A stretch of DNA of 10,413 nucleotides from an uncultured Chloroflexota bacterium (GTDB lineage: Bacteria; Chloroflexota; Dehalococcoidia; UBA2247; RBG-13-53-26): positions 1 to 10,413 of the forward strand of contig CALMBS010000376.1 of the NCBI GenBank assembly GCA_937860285.1, written 5' to 3'. Positions within the stretch are counted from its first letter, which is position 1. The number at the start of each line of letters is the position of its first letter. Below are positions 1 to 10,151 of the stretch, one piece after another. A program made the translations under genes and the position numbers. A model generated the notes under the pieces. That model did not search any database and had not been told where the DNA came from. It saw only the letters and a list, made by a program, of their open reading frames with translations.

Positions 1-1959
1 CACCGACCGCAGGTCCACAGCATACCTCTGGACCTCGGCCAGCGGCACCAGGGCGTCGATCACCTGGAGGCCTCCCTCCTGGATCATGCCCATCACCCGG
101 GCCCGCTTGGTGTTCAGGTCGGAGATGATGTCCCCCGTGAAGGACTCCGGCACCATGACCTTGAGCTTCATCACCGGCTCCAGCAGCACGGTCGAGCCCT
201 GCGACATGGCCTTCTTGAGGGCCTGCGCTGCGGCGATCTTGAAGGATATCTCCGAGGAGTCCACCGGGTGGGCGCTGCCGTCATAGAGGGTGACCCTCAT
301 GTCCACCATGGGGTAGCGGGCCAGAACGCCCTCGTTCTTCCCCTCCATAACGCCCTTCTCCACGGCGGGGATGTAGTTCTTGGGCACCGCGCCGCCCACC
401 ACCCGTTCGGCGAACTCAAAGCCAGAGCCTCTCGGCAGAGGCTCCACCTCGATCAGCACGTGACCGTACTGCCCGTGGCCTCCGGTCTGCTTCTTGTGCT
501 TGTGCTCCGCCTGGACCGTGGCCGTGATGGTCTCCTTATAGGGTACCTTGGGGATCTCCAGGTTGACGCCAACGCCGAACTTGCGCTGCATCCGCTCGGC
601 CACCACGTCAACGTGGGCGTCTCCCATGCCCATCAGGACGATCTCTCCGGTGTCGGCGTCCTTGCGCACCCGCAGGGTGGCGTCTTCTTCAGCCAGTCGG
701 GGCAGCACCGTGCCCAGCTTGTCCACGTCGGTCTTGGTCTTGGGGTGCAGGGCCACGCTGTAGATCGGCTCCGGGAAGCTGATGGGGGTCAGCCTCACTG
801 GCCGCTCCTTGACGGCCAGGGTATCGCCGGATACGGTAGCCGCCAGCTTGCCCACGGCACCGATGTCGCCGGCCACGATCTTCGCCACCGCCTCCTGGCT
901 CTTGCCCTTGAACATGAAGAGCTGCCCCACCCGCTCCATCTGCGCCCTGGAGCTGTTCCAGACCTGGGAGTTGCTGCTGATCGAGCCCGAGTAGACCCGG
1001 AAGTGGGTCACCTTGCCCACGTAGGGGTCAGCGCTGGTCATGAAGACCAGGGCGGCCAGCGGGCTGTTCTCGTCAGCCTTGACGGACTCCGGCTGCTGCG
1101 TGCTGGCGTTGACGGCTTCTACGGCCGCCACCTCCTTTGGCGAGGGCAGGTACTGGCATATCGCATCCAGAAGCTGGGCAGCGCCCAGGTTCTGCAGGGC
1201 GGACCCGGTCAGGACCGGGACCAGCTTGCCGCTCTTCACCCCTGCGACCAGAACGCGGCTGAGCTCTTCCGGCGCAATTTCCTGTCCGTCCAGATACTTC
1301 ATGGTCAGATCATCATCCAGCTCCGCCACCGCCTCCACCAGCTTCTCCCTCATGGACCTGGCCTGGGCATCGAGGCTGGCCGGGACGTCCTCCACCTTCT
1401 TGTCCTTCTTGTGGGCCTTCATGGACAAGAGGTCCACCACCCCTTCGAAGGCCGAGTGCGCCCCTATCGGTATCTGGAGCGGCACGCAGTGCCTCCCGAA
1501 CCTCTTGTGGACCTGGTCCACCACCTTGCCGAAATCGGCGTTCTCCCGGTCCATCTTGTTGATGAAGAGGAAACGGGGAAGCTCCCGGCCATCGGCCATC
1601 TTCCACATGAGCTCCGTCCCGACCTCAACGCCCGATGCAGCGCAGATCACGATGACCGCCGCGTCGGCCACCGCCACGCCGGCCACCGCCCCGGCCACGA
1701 AATCGGCGTACCCCGGGGCATCCAGTACGTTGACCTTGTTGCCGCTCCACTCGCACGGGAGCACGGAGAGGCTGATGCTGATCTTGCGCTTGATCTCATC
1801 AGGGTCGAAGTCCGAGGTGCTGCTGCCGTCATCCACCCGGCCCAGGCGCGGGATGGCGCCAGACGTGAACAGCATCGCCTCCGACAGCGAGGTCTTACCC
1901 GCTCCGCAGTGTGAGAGTAAGACCACGTTGCGTATGTGGTCAGCGCCGTAGCTCTGCAT
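1..1959 (-). CDS. EF-G-like translational GTPase (EF-G2 type), 3' end beyond window
   Basis: 653 codons are visible from the ATG at 1959 to the window edge. EF-G-type proteins are usually about 690 residues, so only the extreme C-terminus is missing. G-domain motifs, read from the translated minus strand: P-loop SHCGAGKTSL (residues 16-25), switch I region KRKISISLS (57-65), DAPGYADF (80-87), NKMD (134-137) and TGSAL (251-255). Domain II follows at about 300-390. Domain IV carries GGHGQYGHVLIEVEP (493-507) and HPVDSSE (564-570). Domain V starts near 597. DAPGY instead of DTPGH, and Ser where canonical EF-G has the switch I Thr of RGIT, place it in the EF-G2 / EF-G-like branch (as in Thermus EF-G-2 and mycobacterial FusA2) rather than the main elongation factor. 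The family binds ribosomes and hydrolyses GTP; its precise cellular role is unsettled. The start is supported by AAAGGGGG eight bases upstream. It is transcribed divergently from nnr. Confidence 0.93.
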   Translation of the reverse strand, partial: MQSYGADHIRNVVLLSHCGAGKTSLSEAMLFTSGAIPRLGRVDDGSSTSDFDPDEIKRKISISLSVLPCEWSGNKVNVLDAPGYADFVAGAVAGVAVADAAVIVICAASGVEVGTELMWKMADGRELPRFLFINKMDRENADFGKVVDQVHKRFGRHCVPLQIPIGAHSAFEGVVDLLSMKAHKKDKKVEDVPASLDAQARSMREKLVEAVAELDDDLTMKYLDGQEIAPEELSRVLVAGVKSGKLVPVLTGSALQNLGAAQLLDAICQYLPSPKEVAAVEAVNASTQQPESVKADENSPLAALVFMTSADPYVGKVTHFRVYSGSISSNSQVWNSSRAQMERVGQLFMFKGKSQEAVAKIVAGDIGAVGKLAATVSGDTLAVKERPVRLTPISFPEPIYSVALHPKTKTDVDKLGTVLPRLAEEDATLRVRKDADTGEIVLMGMGDAHVDVVAERMQRKFGVGVNLEIPKVPYKETITATVQAEHKHKKQTGGHGQYGHVLIEVEPLPRGSGFEFAERVVGGAVPKNYIPAVEKGVMEGKNEGVLARYPMVDMRVTLYDGSAHPVDSSEISFKIAAAQALKKAMSQGSTVLLEPVMKLKVMVPESFTGDIISDLNTKRARVMGMIQEGGLQVIDALVPLAEVQRYAVDLRSV

Positions 1960-2019
1960 TACACCATCCCCCTTTCACCGGTTTTAGGCTGGAAATGAAC
2001 GTGAGTCATACAGGAATCA

Positions 2020-2028
2020 AGTATCCCA
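2020..2028 (-). promoter_or_regulatory. Candidate extended -10 promoter for the EF-G-like gene
   Basis: On the minus strand this reads TGGGATACT, that is a TGn extension followed by GATACT, which matches four of the six TATAAT positions. It would start transcription near 2013, giving a leader of about 54 bases before the ATG at 1959. No good -35 box is visible at 16-18 bases spacing. A neighbouring TATACT (minus strand, 2033-2028) is an alternative. This is tentative. Confidence 0.35.
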
Positions 2029-2103
2029 GTATAGCCAAAAATCGCTCGAAATGAAAGGCGAGGGCGGGCCACCGACCCCTCTCCCGGCAAGGGACACCAG
2101 CCA

Positions 2104-2132
2104 TTGCCGCCCGCAGGTGCGTTTGATATAAT
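2104..2132 (+). promoter_or_regulatory. Sigma-70-type promoter of the nnr-coaX operon
   Basis: TTGCCG (2104-2109) is followed after exactly 17 bases by a perfect TATAAT (2127-2132), which is directly preceded by TGA, making a full extended -10. Transcription would start near 2139, leaving a leader of about 22 bases before the GTG start of nnr. The local AT-rich patch stands out in otherwise GC-rich DNA. This is the best promoter in the window. Confidence 0.75.
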
Positions 2133-2161
2133 CGGGCACCACAGAACGCGGGGCCACCGAA

Positions 2162-3721
2162 GTGAAGATCGTCACCGTCAACCAGATGCGGGCCATCGAG
2201 CAACAGGCGGACAGGTTAGGCCTGCCCTCCAAGGTGCTGATGGAGAATGCCGGACTGGCCGTGGCCCGGCACACCCGGACCTGGCTGGGCAGCGTCCTGG
2301 GCCGGCCCTTCCTGGTGCTGGTCGGACCGGGGAACAACGGTGGGGACGGGCTGGTGGTGGCCAGGCACCTCCACGACTGGGGCGCCAGCGTGACCATCTG
2401 CACCCCCACGGCCAGGTCCGAATCAGACATCAACTGCGAGCTCTGCCGCCGGAGGGGCATCCGGATGGTGGAGGGGCCCGACCAGGTGGGAGAGGCCTTC
2501 GACACGCTCCTGGCCGCGGCAGAGGTCGTCGTCGATGCCTTCTTCGGCACCGGCAGCTCCCGGCCCCTGGATGGCGCCTTCCGCCAGGCACTGCTGAAGG
2601 TCAGGGACAGGCGCGCCGGGACCCACAGCCCGAAGGTGGTGGCCCTGGACCTGCCGTCGGGACTCAACGCGGACACGGGCGCCACCGACCAGGCCTGCCT
2701 GGCCGCCGACCTCACCATAACCCTGGGCTGCCCCAAGCACGGGCTGTTCCTGTTCCCCGGGGCGGGGATGGTGGGCGAGCTGGTGGTGGCTGACATCGGG
2801 ATACCGGCCCAGCTGGCCGACCACGTGACCACCGAGATGATCACTCCCGGAATGGCCAGGGACATCCTGCCGAAACGTCCTCCGGATGCCAACAAGGGCA
2901 CCTTCGGCCGGGTCCTGGTCTGCGGCGGGTCCATGAACTACATCGGCGCCATGTACCTGGCCTGCGAGGCCGCCCTTCGCGCCGGCGCGGGGCTGGTGAC
3001 GCTGGCCACGCCGGCCAGCCTCCAGCCGATACTGGCTTCGAAGCTGACAGAGGTCACCTACGCCCCGCTGCCCGAGTCGGACCCGGGCGTGGTGGCCGCG
3101 GACGCTGCCACGACGCTGGGACCGTTTCTGAGGGAGGCCGCCGCCCTGCTCATCGGCTGCGGCCTGGGGCAGAGCCAGGCAGCGCTGGCCCTGGTGGAGT
3201 CCCTGGTCCTCGGGCCCGGCAGGCTGCCGCCCGTGGTGCTGGACGCCGATGCCCTCAACCTCATGTCCAGGGTCCCCCGGTGGTGGCAGAGGCTGCCCTC
3301 CAATGCTATACTCACCCCGCACCCGGGAGAGATGTCGAGGCTGGCCGGGTTGCCCGTGGCCGATGTCCAGTCACGGCGGCTGGCCGTGGCGCGGGACTCA
3401 GCCATCTTGTGGGGGAAGACCGTCGTGCTGAAGGGGGCCTGCACCATCGTCGCCAGCCCGGACGGGGCCACCGCCGTCAGCCCGACCTCCAACCCGGGGC
3501 TGGCGTCGGGCGGCACTGGCGATGTCCTGGCCGGAGTCATCGCCGGACTGGCAGCCCAGGGTCTGGGGTCGCGGGAAGCCGCCATCGCCGGGGTGTTCAT
3601 TCACAGCCTGGCCGGGGAGATGGCCCGCGGCCGGATGGGACGGGCCGGCATGCTGGCCAGCGATCTCCTGCCTCTCCTGCCGGTAGCCATCAGGGACACA
3701 CAAGTCACAGGTCCGGGCTAG
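2162..3721 (+). CDS. nnr: Bifunctional NAD(P)H-hydrate epimerase / ADP-dependent NAD(P)H-hydrate dehydratase
   Basis: 519 residues, the normal length for the fused YjeF protein. Nnr repairs damaged nicotinamide cofactors: the N-terminal domain interconverts the R and S forms of NAD(P)HX, and the C-terminal domain dehydrates the S form back to NAD(P)H using ADP. N-domain (about 1-220): QMRAIEQQA (8-16), GPGNNGGDG (55-63), DAFFGTG (125-131), DLPSGLNADTG (163-173) and KHGLF (192-196). C-domain (about 235-510), ribokinase-like: NKGTFGRVLVCGGS (244-257), GCGLGQ (332-337), DADALNL (361-367), LTPHPGEMSRL (384-394), VLKGACTIV (422-430) and GGTGDVLAG (450-458), with the catalytic Asp at 454. The GTG start is chosen because KIVTVNQMRAIE is the usual family N-terminus; the SD is weak (GCGGGG, 2148-2153). 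It is first in the rightward series, 27 bases before coaX. Confidence 0.95.
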   Translation: MKIVTVNQMRAIEQQADRLGLPSKVLMENAGLAVARHTRTWLGSVLGRPFLVLVGPGNNGGDGLVVARHLHDWGASVTICTPTARSESDINCELCRRRGIRMVEGPDQVGEAFDTLLAAAEVVVDAFFGTGSSRPLDGAFRQALLKVRDRRAGTHSPKVVALDLPSGLNADTGATDQACLAADLTITLGCPKHGLFLFPGAGMVGELVVADIGIPAQLADHVTTEMITPGMARDILPKRPPDANKGTFGRVLVCGGSMNYIGAMYLACEAALRAGAGLVTLATPASLQPILASKLTEVTYAPLPESDPGVVAADAATTLGPFLREAAALLIGCGLGQSQAALALVESLVLGPGRLPPVVLDADALNLMSRVPRWWQRLPSNAILTPHPGEMSRLAGLPVADVQSRRLAVARDSAILWGKTVVLKGACTIVASPDGATAVSPTSNPGLASGGTGDVLAGVIAGLAAQGLGSREAAIAGVFIHSLAGEMARGRMGRAGMLASDLLPLLPVAIRDTQVTGPG

Positions 3722-3730
3722 GACCGGACC
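3710..3730 (+). other. Inverted repeat spanning the nnr stop codon
   Basis: GGTCCGG (3710-3716) and CCGGACC (3724-3730) pair perfectly over seven bases around a seven-base loop that contains the nnr TAG stop. The hairpin ends six bases before the coaX Shine-Dalgarno (GAGG, 3737-3740). Only GTTATT follows, so it lacks the U-run of a strong intrinsic terminator. It could act as a weak attenuator, an RNA stability element or a modulator of coaX translation, or it could be chance in GC-rich DNA. Confidence 0.45.
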
Positions 3731-3748
3731 GTTATTGAGGGACGAGAG

Positions 3749-4516
3749 ATGTTGCTTGCACTAGACGTGGGAAACACCAAGACCGCCTGCGGCATATTCG
3801 AGGGCAACAAGCTGAAGACCACCCTCTCCATTGCCACCAGCATCCATCGATCTCCGGACGAGTACGCCGCGGTGCTGTTCAACCTCCTGCCCCATCACAG
3901 CATAGCCAAGGAGGACATCAAGGAGGCCATCATGTGCAGCGTGGTGCCTCCCCTGGTGCCCATCCTGGAGGACCTGTGCCAGACCTACCTGGGCATCAAC
4001 CTGCTGGTGGTCGAGGCGGGGGTGAAGACCGGGGTGCGCATCAGCATGGAGAACCCGCGGGAGGTGGGGCCCGACCGCATTGTCAACGCGGCAGCCGCCT
4101 ACCGGCTATACGGAGGACCGGCCATCGTCATCGACATGGGGACCGCCACCACTTTCGACGTCATCTCCGAGGAAGGGGACTACATGGGCGGCGCCATAGC
4201 CCCGGGCATGGAGATGGCCAGTGAGGCCCTGTTCACCCGGACCGCCAGGCTGCCGCGCATAGAGCTGGTCCGACCGCCGCATGCCATCGGGAAGAACACG
4301 GTTAACGCCATGCAGTCCGGGGTCATCTTCGGGTACACGGGCCTGGTCGAGGGCATGGTGGGCCGGATCACCCGGGAGATGGGCGCCAAGCCCAAGGTCA
4401 TCGCCACCGGAGGCTACGCCCACGTCATCGCCAAGGAGACCTCCTTGATCGAAGTGGTCAACCGCCACCTCACCCTGTACGGTCTGCAGCTGATCTACGA
4501 GATCAATCGGCGCTAG
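3749..4516 (+). CDS. coaX: Type III pantothenate kinase
   Basis: 255 residues, the usual length for CoaX. It phosphorylates pantothenate to 4'-phosphopantothenate, the first step of coenzyme A synthesis. The ASKHA-fold signatures are in order: ALDVGNTKTACGIFEG at residues 4-19 (phosphate-1 loop DVGNT), GPDR at 107-110 with the expected catalytic Asp109, IDMGTATTFDVI at 128-139 (phosphate-2 loop), GGAIAPG at 147-153, GKNTVNAMQSG at 181-191 and ATGGYA at 219-224. The ATG at 3749 has GAGG eight bases upstream. Type III enzymes are known to need a monovalent cation and to resist CoA feedback inhibition, so flux here may be controlled at expression level; that last point is inference. The neighbours nnr and coaBC make this a cofactor block. 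No coaA (type I) gene is visible in the window. Confidence 0.97.
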   Translation: MLLALDVGNTKTACGIFEGNKLKTTLSIATSIHRSPDEYAAVLFNLLPHHSIAKEDIKEAIMCSVVPPLVPILEDLCQTYLGINLLVVEAGVKTGVRISMENPREVGPDRIVNAAAAYRLYGGPAIVIDMGTATTFDVISEEGDYMGGAIAPGMEMASEALFTRTARLPRIELVRPPHAIGKNTVNAMQSGVIFGYTGLVEGMVGRITREMGAKPKVIATGGYAHVIAKETSLIEVVNRHLTLYGLQLIYEINRR

Positions 4517-4537
4517 GCGGGGGTGCCTTCCACCGGA

Positions 4538-4576
4538 CGGACGCGGTCCGCTCTCTCCCGGGGGAGCGCGAGGGAC
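4538..4576 (+). other. Two overlapping, mutually exclusive hairpins between coaX and coaBC
   Basis: Hairpin A: CGGAC (4538-4542), loop GCG, GTCCG (4546-4550), a perfect five-base stem. Hairpin B: GTCC (4546-4549), CTC (4551-4553) and CTCC (4555-4558) pair with GGAG (4563-4566), GAG (4570-4572) and GGAC (4573-4576), giving 11 pairs with small interior loops around CGGG. Both use GTCC at 4546-4549, so only one can form at a time. There is no adjacent U-tract; the nearest is TTTT at 4592-4595. Possible roles are attenuation, transcript processing, or a degenerate intergenic palindromic repeat. Confidence 0.4.
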
Positions 4577-4603
4577 GGCGTCGAATGTGGCGTTTTCGGT
4601 ACG

Positions 4604-4614
4604 TTTGGGATAAT
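4604..4614 (+). promoter_or_regulatory. Extended -10 promoter immediately before coaBC
   Basis: TTTGGGATAAT contains TGG followed by GATAAT, a five-of-six match to TATAAT with a full TGn extension. No convincing -35 lies 16-18 bases upstream (TGTGGC at 4586-4591 is poor). The expected start near 4620-4622 is only a few bases from the ATG at 4624, implying a leaderless or nearly leaderless transcript. The sequence resembles the nnr promoter core (GTTTGATATAAT at 2121-2132). Confidence 0.5.
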
Positions 4615-4623
4615 ATTGAGGCC

Positions 4624-5850
4624 ATGATAAGAAACAAGACCGTCCTGCTGGGCGTGACCGGAAGCATCGCCGCGTACAAGGCGGTCGATCTGGCCAGCAA
4701 GCTGGTGCAGGCCGGTGCCAACGTCGACGTGGTCATGACCCGCTGCGCCACCGAGTTCGTGACGCCCCTGAGCTTCACCAGCATCACCCATCGGCCCACA
4801 GTGACCGACATGTTCGAGGTCCCGGACGATTTCGAGATCGAGCACATAGCCCTGGCGCAGCGGGCCAATGTGGTGGTCATCGCCCCGGCCACGGCCAACA
4901 TCATCGCCAGGCTGGCCGCCGGCATCGCCGACGACATGCTGACCTGCGCCGTGCTGGCCACCCGGGCCCCTGTCATCCTGGCGCCGGCCATGAATGTCAA
5001 CATGTGGGAGAACCGGATCACGCAGGAGAACCTGACCAGGCTCCGCGCCCGGGGGTTCAAGATGGTGGAGCCCGTGACGGGCCCCCTGGCCTGCGGTTCC
5101 CAGGGCAAAGGGCGGCTGGCCGACGTCGAGGACATCCTGACGGTGATCAGCCAGGCGCTGCGCGCCAAGACGGACCTGGCCGGGAAGCGCGTGGTAGTCA
5201 GCGCCGGCGGGACACAGGAGCCGATCGACCCGGTACGCTATGTGGGCAACCGCAGCTCCGGCAAGATGGGCTTCGCCCTGGCCGAGGCAGCCCGCGACCG
5301 CGCCGCGGAGGTGACCCTGATCACGGCCCCGACAGCCCTCGATGACCCCATCGGCGTGACCGTGGTCCGGGTGGACACGACGCTCCAGATGCGGGACGCC
5401 ATCGCCAGGGCCGCGGCCAGGGCGGACGTCCTCATCATGGCGGCCGCACCGGCCGATTTCCGGCCGGCAGCTGTGTCAGGCAGCAAGATCAAGAAGGAAT
5501 CTACGGCCAGGATGGACCTCCATCTGGTGCCCAATCCCGATATCATAAGCGAAGTCCGGGGCAATCTCATCAAGGTGGGATTCGCCGCCGAGAGCGAAGA
5601 CCTGGTCCGGAACGCCACTGCCAAGCTGAAGAAGAAGAGCCTGGATCTCATCGTGGCGAATAACATCACGGAGGCCCAGAGCGGCTTCGGCACCGACACC
5701 AACAAGGTCACCCTGATAGACAGCCGCGGGAAGATCGAAGCCCTGCCCCTGCTGCCCAAGTCCGAGGTGGCCCACAAGGTCCTGGACAAGGTGGTGGCCC
5801 TGCTCTCTGCCGGCCCGACGAACCAGGGCCGGAACGGGCGCCGAAAGTAG
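4624..5850 (+). CDS. coaBC: Bifunctional phosphopantothenoylcysteine decarboxylase / phosphopantothenate-cysteine ligase
   Basis: 408 residues from the ATG at 4624. The CoaB domain joins cysteine to 4'-phosphopantothenate using CTP; the CoaC domain, an FMN flavoprotein, decarboxylates the product to 4'-phosphopantetheine. CoaC (1-180): GVTGSIAAYKA (10-20), catalytic His74 in EIEHIALA, PAMNVNMW (121-128) and active-site Cys157 in ACGSQGKGR. These positions run one residue behind E. coli His75, Asn125 and Cys158, which supports this start over the in-frame ATG at 4585. CoaB (about 187-395): SAGGTQEPIDPVRYVGNRSSGKMG (193-216), AAAPADFRP (273-281), KIKK (288-291), NPDII (304-308), GFAAES (319-324) and VANNI (344-348), where VAND is more usual. 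The SD is poor (TTGAGG only three bases from the ATG), in keeping with possible leaderless expression. CoaX feeds its substrate directly. Confidence 0.96.
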   Translation: MIRNKTVLLGVTGSIAAYKAVDLASKLVQAGANVDVVMTRCATEFVTPLSFTSITHRPTVTDMFEVPDDFEIEHIALAQRANVVVIAPATANIIARLAAGIADDMLTCAVLATRAPVILAPAMNVNMWENRITQENLTRLRARGFKMVEPVTGPLACGSQGKGRLADVEDILTVISQALRAKTDLAGKRVVVSAGGTQEPIDPVRYVGNRSSGKMGFALAEAARDRAAEVTLITAPTALDDPIGVTVVRVDTTLQMRDAIARAAARADVLIMAAAPADFRPAAVSGSKIKKESTARMDLHLVPNPDIISEVRGNLIKVGFAAESEDLVRNATAKLKKKSLDLIVANNITEAQSGFGTDTNKVTLIDSRGKIEALPLLPKSEVAHKVLDKVVALLSAGPTNQGRNGRRK

Positions 5851-5877
5851 CCCGTCCCGGCCGTCTCGAAAGCAACA

Positions 5878-8535
<2,658 letters not shown>

Positions 8536-8589
8536 CCCTGGAAGCCCGGGGAAACCGAGAATCAGACACCCTGTAAGGAGAGAGAAGCG

Positions 8590-10140
8590 ATGTCGATCGA
8601 AGACAAGCTGCAGCAGCTAGCCGAGATGAGAGAGAAGGCCTGCCAGGGCGGGGGCGCCAAGCGCATCGAGTCACAGCACGCCAAGAGTAAGCTGTGTGCC
8701 AGGGAGAGGATCGGGCTGCTCTTCGACCAGGACACCTTCGAAGAGATCGACAGCTTCGTCATGCACCGCACCACTGACTTCGGGATGGACAAGGAGCGGT
8801 TCCTGGGTGACTCGGTGGTCATCGGCTACGGCAAAATCAACGGCCGCCTGGCCTTCGCCTACAGCCAGGACTTCACCGTGATCGGCGGCACGCTGTCACT
8901 GGTGGCCTCGGAGAAGATCTGCAAGGCCATGGACCTGGCGGCCCGCAATGGCGCGCCGTGCATCGGACTGCTGGACTCGGGAGGAGCGCGCATCCAGGAG
9001 GGCGTGGATAGCCTGAGGGGTTACGGCGAGATATTCACCCGCAACACCTTGTACTCCGGCGTGGTCCCCCAGATCTCCGTGGTGCTGGGTCCCGCCGCCG
9101 GCGGCGCCACGTACTCGCCGGCGATCACCGACTTCATCTTCATGGTCAAGGGCACGGCCCAGATGTACATCACCGGGCCTGACGTGGTCAAGACGGTAAG
9201 CGGAGAGGAGGTCACTCACGAGGACCTGGGCGGCGCCATGGTCCACGCCCGGGTCAGCGGCAACTGCCATTTCGTGGCCGAGAATGAGGAAGAGGTCTTC
9301 CAGATGATCCGGCGCCTGCTGACCTTCCTGCCCCAGAACAACATGGAGGAGACGCCCCTGGTAGCCACCGGGGACGACCCCAACCGCCGCGATCCCGACC
9401 TGCACCAGGTCGTCCCGGTGGAGCCCAACAAGGCCTACAACATGCACGAGGTCATCGCCAGGGTCTTCGACAACGGCGACTTCATGGAGGTGCACCAGCA
9501 CTGGGCCAACAATCTCATCGTGGGGTTCGCCCGGCTCAACGGCCAGAGCGTCGGGATCGTAGCCCAGCAGCCGGCGTACCTGGCGGGCTCGATCGACATC
9601 AACGCCTCCGACAAGGGCGCCCGGTTCGTCCGGTTCTGCGACTGCTTCAACATCCCGGTCATCACCTTCGTCGACGTTCCGGGCTACATGCCCGGGACCG
9701 ACCAGGAATTCGGCGGCATCATCCGGCATGGAGCCAAGTTCCTCTATGCCTACGCGGAGGCCTCGGTGCCCAAAATAAGCATCATCACCCGGAAGGCCTA
9801 CGGCGGGGCCTACGTCGTCATGAGCAGCAAGAGCCTGCGGGGCGACATCAACTACGCCTGGCCGACGGCCGAGATCGCCGTCATGGGGCCCGACGGCGCG
9901 GTGAACATCATCTTCCGGGGGGAGATAGCCAAGGCCGAAAAGCCCGACGAGAGGAAGAAGGAGCTGGTGCAGGACTACCGGGACAAGTTCGCCAACCCCT
10001 ATGTAGCCGCGGCCAGGGGCTACCTGGATGACGTGATCGACCCCCGGGACACCCGGCCCAAGCTGATTAAGGCGCTGGAGATGCTGCGGAACAAGGTCGA
10101 CCACCTGCCCCCGAAGAAGCACGGCAATATCCCGCTGTAG
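8590..10140 (+). CDS. Acyl-CoA carboxylase carboxyltransferase (beta) subunit, PccB/MmdA family
   Basis: 516 residues, the family's usual length. These crotonase-fold subunits move CO2 between carboxybiotin and an acyl-CoA, as in propionyl-CoA carboxylase, acetyl-CoA carboxylase or Na+-pumping methylmalonyl-CoA decarboxylase. N-half: DSGGARIQEGVDSLRGYGEIF (129-149) and the oxyanion-hole region GPAAGGATYSPA (167-178). C-half: VDVPGYMPGTDQEFGGIIRHGAK (361-383), the second oxyanion hole near RKAYGGAYVVM (401-411), AWPTAEIAVMGPDGAVNI (423-440), and a C-terminus ending KKHGNIPL. The preferred substrate is probably propionyl-CoA/methylmalonyl-CoA, but acetyl-CoA cannot be excluded. No biotin carboxylase or biotin carrier gene is in the window, so the partners are elsewhere or further right. 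The strongest SD in the window, AAGGAG (8575-8580), sits nine bases before the ATG, suggesting high translation. It is 11 bases ahead of the fumarase gene. Confidence 0.95.
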   Translation: MSIEDKLQQLAEMREKACQGGGAKRIESQHAKSKLCARERIGLLFDQDTFEEIDSFVMHRTTDFGMDKERFLGDSVVIGYGKINGRLAFAYSQDFTVIGGTLSLVASEKICKAMDLAARNGAPCIGLLDSGGARIQEGVDSLRGYGEIFTRNTLYSGVVPQISVVLGPAAGGATYSPAITDFIFMVKGTAQMYITGPDVVKTVSGEEVTHEDLGGAMVHARVSGNCHFVAENEEEVFQMIRRLLTFLPQNNMEETPLVATGDDPNRRDPDLHQVVPVEPNKAYNMHEVIARVFDNGDFMEVHQHWANNLIVGFARLNGQSVGIVAQQPAYLAGSIDINASDKGARFVRFCDCFNIPVITFVDVPGYMPGTDQEFGGIIRHGAKFLYAYAEASVPKISIITRKAYGGAYVVMSSKSLRGDINYAWPTAEIAVMGPDGAVNIIFRGEIAKAEKPDERKKELVQDYRDKFANPYVAAARGYLDDVIDPRDTRPKLIKALEMLRNKVDHLPPKKHGNIPL

Positions 10141-10151
10141 AAGGTATCGGC

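Noticed and set aside
268..1914. 548-codon open frame on the plus strand opposite the EF-G-like gene
   Set aside because: The translation is His/Leu/Gly-rich with no recognisable domain, and the minus strand encodes a fully motif-consistent GTPase. This is the usual antisense shadow of a high-GC gene.
4585..4623. Upstream in-frame ATG adding 13 residues to CoaBC
   Set aside because: The added segment (MWRFRYVWDNIEA) is not part of the CoaC fold, overlaps the -10 element, has no SD, and would shift the catalytic residues away from the E. coli numbering.
5851..5877. T-box or other leader for valS
   Set aside because: The spacer is only 27 bases and holds no structure large enough for a T-box.
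8536..8589. Possible terminator or promoter between valS and the carboxyltransferase gene
   Set aside because: No GC stem followed by a T-run and no -10-like element is visible in the 54 bases; only a strong SD is supported.
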